From positions 1-11,959 of the forward strand of contig JAGWTK010000085.1 in assembly GCA_028876035.1 (NCBI GenBank): a DNA stretch of 11,959 nucleotides. The letters are read 5' to 3'. The notes beneath the pieces were generated by a model. It saw nothing but the letters and a program-made list of their open reading frames with translations, made no database searches and was not told the origin of the DNA. A program made the position numbers and the translations under genes. Every line of letters starts with the position of its first letter. Position 1 is the first letter of the stretch. Source of the stretch: Bacteroidota bacterium. Its GTDB lineage: Bacteria; Bacteroidota; Bacteroidia; Chitinophagales; Chitinophagaceae. Positions 1-5,868 of the stretch are shown one piece after another.

Positions 1-2
1 GC

Positions 3-71
3 GTAGAGTTGAAGCGCAGCGAGTACCGCCAGCAGGGATTTACAACCGGGCCCGTTGCCATGGCGGTATAA
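3..71 (+). CDS. possible C-terminal tail of an upstream gene (partial)
   Basis: One plus-strand frame is open from the window edge to a TAA at 69-71. It reads as a plausible protein tail of 22 residues ending in TTGPVAMAV. The end lies 82 nt before the can start, a normal intergenic distance. The piece is too short to identify. Another frame is also open through this stretch, and no terminator hairpin follows, so the call rests on residue composition alone. The preceding sequence would settle it. Confidence 0.35.
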   Translation, partial: VELKRSEYRQQGFTTGPVAMAV

Positions 72-153
72 TGACCCCTTTTCAAAAACCTAAAAACATT
101 TACCCATCAGGCGTGTTAGAAAATACACTAATATGCAATAACATTCAGCAATT

Positions 154-789
154 ATGAAACTATACGAAAAGCTATTACTTGAGAATAAAGCATGGGCCGC
201 CGAAAAAACACAGGCGGATCCCGATTATTTTAACCGCCTGGCGCACCTCCAAACACCCGCCTTTTTGTGGATCGGGTGCAGCGACAGCCGCGTACCGGCC
301 AATGAGATAACCGGCACACAGCCAGGTGAAATTTTTGTGCACCGCAATGTGGCCAACCTGGTAGTGAATACAGATGTAAACCTGCTCGCGGTACTTGATT
401 ACGCAGTCAATCACCTCAAGGTAAAGCACGTCATCGTCTGCGGCCATTATGGTTGCGGCGGTATCAAGGCAGCTACCACCAATACCGATTTTAAAGCGGT
501 ACTTAATATGTGGCTGCGGAATATCAAAGATGTTATCCGTCTCCACCGCGACGAACTGGATGCGATCGACAGCGAAGAAAAACGAATTGACCGGCTGGTA
601 GAGCTGAATGTAAAAGAACAGGTGTTCAATCTTGCCAAGACTTCCATCATCCAGAAAGCATGGAAACAGGAACAGCGTCCGCACCTGCATGGCTGGGTAT
701 ACGGACTCAAAGACGGTATCATCAATCCTGTTACGGAAATGAACGCAGGTATGCACATCGATCATATTTATGAATATGACGATCTGTAG
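154..789 (+). CDS. can: beta-class carbonic anhydrase
   Basis: This cytoplasmic zinc enzyme interconverts CO2 and bicarbonate, supplying bicarbonate to carboxylases and aiding pH balance. The 211-residue product carries the beta-class signature. CSDSRVP at 42-48 gives zinc ligand Cys42 and the Asp44/Arg46 dyad. GHYGCGG at 97-103 gives ligands His98 and Cys101. As I recall them, the metal-site positions match those of E. coli Can, and the length is close to its roughly 220 residues. The ATG at 154 puts the first helix (KLYEKLLLENKAWA) at the usual family start. No Shine-Dalgarno sequence is visible, as is normal in Bacteroidota. A hairpin terminator follows, so the gene is probably transcribed alone or as the last gene of its unit. 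The long open frame antisense to it is a shadow. Confidence 0.96.
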   Translation: MKLYEKLLLENKAWAAEKTQADPDYFNRLAHLQTPAFLWIGCSDSRVPANEITGTQPGEIFVHRNVANLVVNTDVNLLAVLDYAVNHLKVKHVIVCGHYGCGGIKAATTNTDFKAVLNMWLRNIKDVIRLHRDELDAIDSEEKRIDRLVELNVKEQVFNLAKTSIIQKAWKQEQRPHLHGWVYGLKDGIINPVTEMNAGMHIDHIYEYDDL

Positions 790-816
790 TGCTTTCGCTG
801 ATTAAAATCCTTTGCC

Positions 817-842
817 AAGCCCTGTTCTCACGAGCAGGGCTT
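817..842 (+). terminator. intrinsic terminator after can
   Basis: An 8-bp perfect stem (AAGCCCTG at 817-824 with CAGGGCTT at 835-842) closes a 10-nt loop and runs into the AT-rich sequence TATATTTG. The U tract is poor, so termination may be partial. The downstream flank doubles as a possible promoter box for the next gene. Confidence 0.7.
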
Positions 843-850
843 TATATTTG
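843..850 (+). promoter_or_regulatory. candidate -7 box for the GH130 gene
   Basis: TATATTTG is an exact match to the Bacteroidota -7 consensus TAnnTTTG. It lies 29 nt before the ATG at 880, directly against the can terminator stem. No TTG was found at the usual spacing of about 20 nt upstream, so the promoter is only half supported. Confidence 0.4.
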
Positions 851-879
851 ATGCATTATTCATCCAAACGATTGCAGGT

Positions 880-2028
880 ATGAGACGCTCCAATGGCTGG
901 CTGGCCGCTTTCTTCCTATTAGCGCTTAATGGTACCCGTTGTACTGAACCTGCAGCACCCGTGCGAAAGGATTGGGTAATGGGTCCCTTTGTAAAAGCCG
1001 ATTCTGCCAATCCCGTATTACAACCCAGCGATGGCATATTCGAATGTCCCCTACTGGGCAAGCAGGTGAAATGGGAAACAAAAGATGTATTCAATCCAGC
1101 TATCGTCGTAAAAGGGGATACGTTGTATATGCTGTATCGTGCGGAGGACAGCGTTGGAAAATACAATGGTACTTCGCGGATTGGATTGGCCTGGAGTATG
1201 GATGGCCTGCATTTTACACGCTTGCCCCAGCCTGTTTTCTTCCCGGCGAACGACGATCAGAAAAAATACGAATGGGAAGGTGGTTGTGAAGATCCAAGGG
1301 TGGTAGAAGACAGTTCCGGTATCTATTACATGACCTACACTGCCTACGATGGCGACAAAGCCCGGCTGCTGGTCGCGCGTTCTCCCGATCTCCTGCACTG
1401 GACTAAGTACGGTCCCGCTTTTAAAGATGCTTACAACGGCAAATACCTGAACCAATGGTCGAAATCGGGTTCCATTGTGTCGAAGTATGAAAATGGAAAA
1501 ATCGTGGCGACAAAAATCAGTGGCAAATATTGGATGTATTGGGGAGATGTCAACATTAATGCCGCAAGCTCCGAAGATTTGATTCACTGGACGCCGGTTG
1601 AAATGCAGTCGGGCGAAAAACCACCCATTGCATTACGGCATAACTCCGTGGAAACACCCGACCTTAAAATTGTGTTAGGGCCAAGACCCGGTAAGTTTGA
1701 CAGCGATATCGTTGAACCCGGGCCGCCTGCGATCCTTACCGACAGCGGTATCCTGCTTATCTACAACGGGCGGAATGTTCCTTCGATTGGAGATAAAAGT
1801 CTGGCTGAGGGTACCTACTCCGGCGGACAAGCCCTGCTCGACAAGAACAACCCTTTGCAGGTCATTGGCAGAAAGGATTCGTATTTCATCACACCCGATA
1901 AAGGCTACGAAAAAACCGGCCAGGTAAACTTTGTCTGCTTCCTGGAAGGATTGGCGCACTATAAAAACAAATGGTTCCTGTATTACGGAACGGCGGATTC
2001 GAAGATTGCGGTGGCGGTGAGGGAGTAG
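880..2028 (+). CDS. exported GH130-family beta-mannoside hydrolase or phosphorylase
   Basis: The 382-residue product is a five-bladed beta-propeller glycosidase of family GH130, whose members act on beta-mannosides, either by phosphorolysis or, in some Bacteroides enzymes, by hydrolysis of beta-1,2-mannosides. Family landmarks in order are NPAIVV (72-77) and LYRAED (85-90) in the first blade, GCEDPRVVE (135-143) with likely catalytic Asp138, the repeat motif SEDLIHW (231-237), EPGPPAI (279-285), LIYNG (293-297) and the closing YYGTADSKIAVA (368-379). The N terminus (RR followed by WLAAFFLLAL) looks like an export signal. Cys21 could be a lipid anchor, but its preceding residues (NGTR) do not fit a lipobox. 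The acidic residues at EPGPP (Glu279) and FLEG (Glu356) favour the hydrolase branch, but this is inference. No SusC/SusD or other mannan genes adjoin it, so the substrate is open. Confidence 0.85.
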   Translation: MRRSNGWLAAFFLLALNGTRCTEPAAPVRKDWVMGPFVKADSANPVLQPSDGIFECPLLGKQVKWETKDVFNPAIVVKGDTLYMLYRAEDSVGKYNGTSRIGLAWSMDGLHFTRLPQPVFFPANDDQKKYEWEGGCEDPRVVEDSSGIYYMTYTAYDGDKARLLVARSPDLLHWTKYGPAFKDAYNGKYLNQWSKSGSIVSKYENGKIVATKISGKYWMYWGDVNINAASSEDLIHWTPVEMQSGEKPPIALRHNSVETPDLKIVLGPRPGKFDSDIVEPGPPAILTDSGILLIYNGRNVPSIGDKSLAEGTYSGGQALLDKNNPLQVIGRKDSYFITPDKGYEKTGQVNFVCFLEGLAHYKNKWFLYYGTADSKIAVAVRE

Positions 2029-2033
2029 TAGTT

Positions 2034-2082
2034 GGTATCTGGTATCTGGTACCGAGTACCAAGTACATAGTACCAAGATACC
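2034..2082 (+). repeat. 7-bp phased array GGTATCT...AGATACC with dyad symmetry
   Basis: The 49 bases divide into seven 7-bp units: GGTATCT at 2034 and 2041, GGTACCG at 2048, AGTACCA at 2055, AGTACAT at 2062, AGTACCA at 2069 and AGATACC at 2076. The first two units are the reverse complement of the last, so the array is also an imperfect inverted repeat that can fold into a hairpin. It starts 5 bp after the GH130 stop and may act in 3'-end formation. It contains no gene. Confidence 0.75.
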
Positions 2083-2093
2083 CCTGTGTGGCA

Positions 2094-2128
2094 GAGCTGC
2101 GAGCTGCTGGCTTCAGGCTACTGGCAGG
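2094..2128 (+). repeat. 7-bp phased array centred on GCT (GAGCTGC units)
   Basis: Five consecutive 7-bp units read GAGCTGC (2094), GAGCTGC (2101), TGGCTTC (2108), AGGCTAC (2115) and TGGCAGG (2122). The first four keep GCT in the same register, and the last has GCA. The array lies 11 bp after the GGTATCT array, in the gap between the GH130 gene and gldA. Confidence 0.6.
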
Positions 2129-2197
2129 GTTGACTCAAGATGTTGTTAGTTGCACAGAAAGTTGATTGATTAGGAGCTGTACAATGCAATAGAAGAA

Positions 2198-2271
2198 ATC
2201 AGCGATGCCCACATCCGACATCAGCGATTATATCCAGAAATCCAGCAATCAAAAAATCTAAAAATCTGCCT
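2198..2271 (+). repeat. 7-8 bp phased array of ATC units
   Basis: ATC (or AT) recurs at 7-8 bp steps. ATCAGCG occurs at 2198 and again at 2220 as part of the 9-bp direct repeat ATCAGCGAT, with ATGCCCAC and ATCCGAC between. After a 5-nt break, five 8-bp units follow without a gap: ATCCAGAA (2232), ATCCAGCA (2240), ATCAAAAA (2248), ATCTAAAA (2256) and ATCTGCCT (2264). The rest of the roughly 300-bp gap (2029-2327) shows no gene. Confidence 0.6.
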
Positions 2272-2315
2272 ATATCTTACATCAAAATATCTTATCTCTT
2301 AAATTATTTTTGTTC

Positions 2316-2323
2316 TAGGTTTG
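2316..2323 (+). promoter_or_regulatory. candidate -7 box for gldA, 4 nt before the ATG
   Basis: TAGGTTTG matches TAnnTTTG exactly and is separated from the ATG at 2328 by only TACC. Transcription would start at or beside the start codon, giving a leaderless message. No TTG lies at the expected -33 position. Confidence 0.5.
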
Positions 2324-2327
2324 TACC

Positions 2328-3236
2328 ATGTCCATCCAGGTAAACGAACTCAAAAAAATCTACGGCGAACAGAAAGCAGTCGACGGTATTTCTTTCTCAG
2401 CCGGCAAGGGCCAGGTGACTGGTTTTCTCGGTCCGAATGGCGCGGGCAAATCAACTACCATGAAGATGATTACGGGTTATCTTTCGCCGGATGGCGGTTC
2501 CGCAACGGTCTGCGGCATTGATGTGACAAAACAACCACTCGCTGCAAAAAGTAAGATTGGGTACCTGCCGGAAGCAAATCCATTGTATTACGATATGTAT
2601 GTGCGGGAATACCTGGAGTTTGTAGCCGGACTGCACAAAATAGAAAAGCCCGCGCAGAGAATTGAGGAAGTCATTACGATGGTGGGCTTGACCCCGGAAC
2701 GCACGAAGAAGATTGGGCAGTTATCAAAAGGGTATAAGCAGCGCGTGGGATTGGCAGCTGCTATTTTGCACGATCCGGAAGTACTGATATTGGATGAGCC
2801 TACCACCGGTTTGGATCCGAACCAAATTGTAGAGATACGGGAAGTAATAAAGATGCTGGGAAAAGACAAAACGATTTTATTCTCTTCGCATATCATGCAG
2901 GAAGTAGAGGCGGTTTGTGACCGCGTGATTATAATTAACAAAGGGAAACTGGTGGCGGATGATACCCTCGACAATCTACGTAGCCAGTCGGCCGCCCAGC
3001 AAGTGCAGGTACGGTTTGCAGAAAGCGTTGATCCATCACAGTTGGCACAGGTTGCGGGAGTGACGGCTGTAAATGCCGCCGGAGAAAATGAATGGTCGCT
3101 GGCTTGCGCCGATGCCGCCGAAACCCGCAAGGCCCTGCTGGCGTTTGCGGTGGATCATAATCTTAATATTGTTTCCCTTCAGAGCGGGGTGCAGAAGCTG
3201 GAGGAGGTGTTTCGAAATCTGACGGGTAAGGTTTAA
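2328..3236 (+). CDS. gldA: GldA-type ABC transporter ATP-binding protein
   Basis: This 302-residue cytoplasmic ATPase powers an ABC-2-type export permease. The best match by eye is GldA, which in Flavobacterium works with the GldF and GldG membrane partners in gliding motility. Visible motifs are Walker A GPNGAGKST (35-43), the Q-loop region IGYLPE (77-82, with Glu as is common in this branch), signature LSKGYKQR (132-139), Walker B LILDEP (153-158), D-loop GLD (161-163) and switch His188. The roughly 90 residues after that form the variable C-terminal domain, ending in LEEVFRNLTG, as is usual in these ATPases. The ATG at 2328 fits the family start MSIQVNELKK. No permease gene adjoins it, so the partner must lie elsewhere. 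Non-gliding Bacteroidota carry close homologues, so the link to motility is not proven. An 8-bp repeat array begins inside its last two codons. Confidence 0.85.
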   Translation: MSIQVNELKKIYGEQKAVDGISFSAGKGQVTGFLGPNGAGKSTTMKMITGYLSPDGGSATVCGIDVTKQPLAAKSKIGYLPEANPLYYDMYVREYLEFVAGLHKIEKPAQRIEEVITMVGLTPERTKKIGQLSKGYKQRVGLAAAILHDPEVLILDEPTTGLDPNQIVEIREVIKMLGKDKTILFSSHIMQEVEAVCDRVIIINKGKLVADDTLDNLRSQSAAQQVQVRFAESVDPSQLAQVAGVTAVNAAGENEWSLACADAAETRKALLAFAVDHNLNIVSLQSGVQKLEEVFRNLTGKV

Positions 3237-3262
3237 AAGTCTAAGGGTTTAAGAGTTTAAAG
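3231..3262 (+). repeat. 8-bp phased array GTTTAAGG (forward), left arm
   Basis: Four 8-bp units read GTTTAAAA (3231), GTCTAAGG (3239), GTTTAAGA (3247) and GTTTAAAG (3255), with a decayed fifth unit GTTGCTGC. The first unit supplies the last Val codon and TAA stop of gldA. The same unit appears in the opposite orientation at 3497-3528. Confidence 0.7.
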
Positions 3263-3288
3263 GTTGCTGCCGCAGTGCAGTGTTCTAA

Positions 3289-3489
3289 CTTTTTATATCA
3301 GCTGCTCTTTATCTTCAGGTGTATTTCGAAAACCTTAACGACGTACCGACCCTTGCAGAAGACGTGCTGGAAACCCAGGTACTTCGGTCAAATAGTATTA
3401 AAACCAGCGCGACTGCGCAGATGCCCCCTGCCACTGACCCCTATCGCTTTCTTAGCGTGCCGATGAAATCACCAGAGGGTTACACATAA
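3289..3489 (+). pseudogene. orphan reading frame between inverted repeat arrays (gene remnant or small protein)
   Basis: After a TAA at 3286-3288 one frame stays open to TAA at 3487-3489. It reads LFISAALYLQVYFENLND and continues with well-balanced residues to MKSPEGYT at the end. The composition (acidic N-terminal half, Thr/Ala/Pro-rich middle, no low-complexity bias) looks more like real protein than the other frames, which are stop-rich or Cys/Arg-rich. There is no ATG near the beginning: GTG at 3319 would give about 56 residues, and the first ATG leaves only a short tail. I do not recognise it. Either it is a small protein with a GTG start, or it is the 3' remnant of a gene whose front was lost when repeats invaded. 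It sits between facing GTTTAAGG arrays. An overlapping 63-residue frame at 3275-3466 is rejected. Confidence 0.35.
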
Positions 3490-3496
3490 AGAACAG

Positions 3497-3528
3497 TTAA
3501 ACCCTTAAACCCTTAAACTTTTAAACTC
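3497..3528 (-). repeat. 8-bp phased array GTTTAAGG (inverted), right arm
   Basis: On the plus strand four 8-bp units read TTAAACCC (3497), TTAAACCC (3505), TTAAACTT (3513) and TTAAACTC (3521). These are the reverse complement of the GTTTAAGG units at 3231-3262, and the two arrays could pair across about 230 nt. From here to typA (3529-3689) I see only the typA promoter. Confidence 0.7.
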
Positions 3529-3606
3529 CTGTGCCTCAACATTCTGTGCCGCACCCATCCTTACGCACCGGATTTATTTTCATAACAGAATAATCATCAC
3601 TTTCCC

Positions 3607-3637
3607 TTGCCCCTCCCGTTGAATTGCCGTACCTTCG
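3607..3637 (+). promoter_or_regulatory. Bacteroidota-type promoter of typA
   Basis: TTG at 3607-3609 is followed after 20 nt by TACCTTCG at 3630-3637. This fits the Bacteroidota primary sigma factor pattern of TTG about 19-21 nt before TAnnTTTG, with one mismatch (C for T). Transcription would begin near 3642, leaving a leader of about 48 nt before the ATG at 3690. Confidence 0.6.
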
Positions 3638-3689
3638 CGGCTTGAAATTTTGAGCGCCCACCGGCTTCCTGTGAATAGCAATTTGCATT

Positions 3690-5495
3690 ATGAACATTAG
3701 AAACATAGCGATTATCGCGCACGTTGACCACGGTAAGACTACCCTGGTAGATAAGATCCTGCATGCCACCAAGGTTTTCCGGGAAAACCAGGAGACCGGT
3801 GAGCTGATCATGGATAGCAATGACCTGGAAAGGGAAAGAGGTATTACCATCTTCAGTAAGAATGCTGCCGTGGAGTACAAGGGCACCAAGATCAATGTGA
3901 TCGATACGCCGGGTCACAGTGACTTTGGCGGAGAAGTGGAACGCGTATTGAAAATGGCCGATGGCGTACTGCTGCTGGTAGATGCTTTCGAAGGACCGAT
4001 GCCGCAAACCCGTTTCGTACTGCAGAAAGCCCTGCAGCTGAACCTGCGCCCGATCGTAGTTATCAATAAAGTCGATAAGCCAAACTGCCGTCCCGATGAA
4101 GTGCACGACGCAGTATTCGAACTCTTCTTTAACCTCGATGCGACCGAAGAACAGCTCGACTTCCCCACCTTCTACGGTTCGGGTAAGAATGGCTGGTTCA
4201 ATAATAAAAACGAACAGTGCGAAGACATCACCCCGCTGCTCGATGGAATTCTCCAGTACGTACCACAGCCACGGGTAGCCGAAGGTCCGCTGCAGTTGCA
4301 GATTACTTCCCTTGACTATTCATCTTTCCTCGGCCGTATCGCGGTGGGTAAAGTATCCCGTGGTTCTATCAAAGAAGGACAAAACATCGCCCTCGTACAA
4401 GCGGGTGGCGCTATCAAGCGACTGAAAGTACGCGAGCTCTACACCTTTATGGGCATGGGCAAGCAAAGAGCCACCGAAGTGTTTGCCGGTGATATCTGTG
4501 CGGTGGTTGGACTGGAAGATTTTAATATCGGTGATACCATCGCCGATGCAGAACAACCCGAAGCATTACCGGTGATTAGCGTGGATGAACCCACGATGAG
4601 CATGTTGTTTGGCATCAACAACTCACCCTTCTTCGGCCGCGAAGGTAAGTTCGTAACAAGCCGTCACCTCCGCGATCGCCTGATGAAAGAAACAGAAAAG
4701 AACCTGGCACTGCGTGTAGACGATACCGATAGTGCGGATAGCTTCCTGGTATACGGTCGTGGTATCCTCCACCTCGGTATTCTTATTGAAACTATGCGCC
4801 GTGAAGGTTTTGAATTGACGATTGGTCAGCCTACCGTACTGGTAAAAGACATCGATGGCAAAAAGCACGAGCCGTATGAAATCCTGGTGGTAGATGTACC
4901 TGCGGAATTCAGTGGTAAAGTAATTGACCTGGTGACCCAACGCAAGGGCGAGATGCTGGTGATGGAAACCAAGGGCGAAATGCAACACCTCGAGTTTGAA
5001 ATTCCCTCCCGCGGTTTGATCGGACTCCGCAGCAATATGCTTACGAATACGGCCGGTGAAGCCGTCATGGCCCACCGCTTCCTTGAATACAAACCCTGGA
5101 AAGGCGCTATCCCCGGACGTAACAATGGTGTATTGCTGTCGAAAAATACGGAACGCACCACTGCTTACTCTATCGATAAACTCCAGGAACGCGGAACTTT
5201 TTTTGTTGACCCGGGTGAAGAGGTGTATGCCGGACAAATTATTGCCGAGCATATCAAGCCAGGTGATCTCGTGGTGAATGCTACCGAAGCCAAAAAGCTC
5301 ACCAACCACCGTGCGAGCGGAAGTGACGATGCTACCCGCATCGCGCCCAAGACCCTGCTCACACTGGAGGAATGTATGGAATACATCCAGCAGGATGAGT
5401 GCATCGAGGTAACACCGAAAAACATCCGGATGCGGAAAGTGATCCTGGACGAAGAAGAAAGAAAGAAACAAAACAAGCGGATGGAAACCGCTTAA
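3690..5495 (+). CDS. typA: ribosome-associated GTPase TypA/BipA
   Basis: TypA/BipA is an EF-G-like translational GTPase that binds the 70S ribosome and helps 50S assembly and growth under cold or stress. The 601-residue product matches the family length (about 607 in E. coli). The G domain shows G1 AHVDHGKT (10-17), switch I RGITI (50-54), G3 DTPGH (72-76) and G4 NKVD (126-129). The beta-barrel domain 2 follows, then two EF-G-like alpha/beta domains and the TypA-specific C-terminal domain with HEPYEILVVDVP and SRGLIGLRSNMLT. The ATG at 3690 gives the standard start MNIRNIAIIAHVDHGK. The gene has its own promoter and a strong terminator, so it is probably monocistronic. A 291-codon open frame on the opposite strand is a codon-usage shadow. 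Confidence 0.98.
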   Translation: MNIRNIAIIAHVDHGKTTLVDKILHATKVFRENQETGELIMDSNDLERERGITIFSKNAAVEYKGTKINVIDTPGHSDFGGEVERVLKMADGVLLLVDAFEGPMPQTRFVLQKALQLNLRPIVVINKVDKPNCRPDEVHDAVFELFFNLDATEEQLDFPTFYGSGKNGWFNNKNEQCEDITPLLDGILQYVPQPRVAEGPLQLQITSLDYSSFLGRIAVGKVSRGSIKEGQNIALVQAGGAIKRLKVRELYTFMGMGKQRATEVFAGDICAVVGLEDFNIGDTIADAEQPEALPVISVDEPTMSMLFGINNSPFFGREGKFVTSRHLRDRLMKETEKNLALRVDDTDSADSFLVYGRGILHLGILIETMRREGFELTIGQPTVLVKDIDGKKHEPYEILVVDVPAEFSGKVIDLVTQRKGEMLVMETKGEMQHLEFEIPSRGLIGLRSNMLTNTAGEAVMAHRFLEYKPWKGAIPGRNNGVLLSKNTERTTAYSIDKLQERGTFFVDPGEEVYAGQIIAEHIKPGDLVVNATEAKKLTNHRASGSDDATRIAPKTLLTLEECMEYIQQDECIEVTPKNIRMRKVILDEEERKKQNKRMETA

Positions 5496-5505
5496 CAAAA
5501 TATCG

Positions 5506-5536
5506 AAGGCAGTCAGGAAATTGGCTGCCTTTTTTT
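5506..5536 (+). terminator. intrinsic terminator after typA
   Basis: A 7-bp stem (AAGGCAG at 5506-5512 with CTGCCTT at 5525-5531) encloses a 12-nt loop and is followed by an uninterrupted T run to 5536. This is a textbook rho-independent terminator beginning 10 nt after the typA stop. Confidence 0.85.
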
Positions 5537-5555
5537 ATTAATCCTGTCCTATTTT

Positions 5556-5563
5556 TACATTTC
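5556..5563 (+). promoter_or_regulatory. weak -7-like box before the small CxxC gene
   Basis: TACATTTC differs from TAnnTTTG only in the last base and ends 5 nt before the ATG at 5569. No TTG lies at the right spacing. It is listed because the placement resembles that seen for gldA, meaB and the methyltransferase. Confidence 0.25.
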
Positions 5564-5568
5564 CGGAA

Positions 5569-5790
5569 ATGAAAAAGGCATCAGTCATTATATTATTGTC
5601 GGGCCTGCTCTTGTTGGCAACGCAGCACCAAGCAACAGCGCAATGCTCCATCTGCACCAAAACCGCGCAGCAACTTGGTGAAAAGCCTGCGAAAGCACTT
5701 AACGGCGGCATCCTTTATCTCGCCGCTATGCCCTTTATGATCCTTGGGTATATCGGCTACCGCTGGTGGAGAAGTAACCACGAAGCCTGA
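5569..5790 (+). CDS. small exported membrane protein with a CxxC motif
   Basis: The 73-residue product has a clear signal peptide (Lys2-Lys3, hydrophobic core 6-17, likely cleavage after ATA at 22-24). Next comes QCSIC with Cys26 and Cys29, a short amphipathic stretch (KTAQQLGEKPAKALN), one transmembrane helix from about 47 to 64, and the basic anchor RWWRS. The topology would place the CxxC in the periplasm and the C terminus in the cytoplasm. From memory, proteins of this layout are common in Bacteroidota without an assigned function. The CxxC suggests metal or haem binding or redox activity, which is speculation. It lies between the typA terminator and the metalloprotease, 78 nt before the latter, so it may be transcribed alone or read into it. 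Confidence 0.8.
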   Translation: MKKASVIILLSGLLLLATQHQATAQCSICTKTAQQLGEKPAKALNGGILYLAAMPFMILGYIGYRWWRSNHEA

Positions 5791-5868
5791 TTGATCCCGC
5801 GCTAAAATTCTCCGACGGAAAAATGTGAAACTCCATTTGTAGTATCTTGACGCTGCAAATAATTTCAC

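Noticed and set aside
175..765. 196-codon open frame antisense to can
   Set aside because: Fully covered by a confidently identified carbonic anhydrase; the residues are not protein-like.
2034..2271. CRISPR array
   Set aside because: Units are 7-8 bp without spacers and no cas genes are present.
2328..3236. Defective ABC ATPase because the Q-loop has Glu (YLPE)
   Set aside because: Glu at this place is usual in this branch of ABC-2-type ATPases, and all other motifs are intact.
3275..3466. 63-codon frame with an in-frame start between gldA and typA
   Set aside because: It is rich in Cys, Arg and Leu without pattern and overlaps a more protein-like frame ending at 3489.
4623..5498. 291-codon open frame antisense to typA
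   Set aside because: It lies wholly within the typA coding region, has no family resemblance, and follows from typA codon usage; typA is certain.
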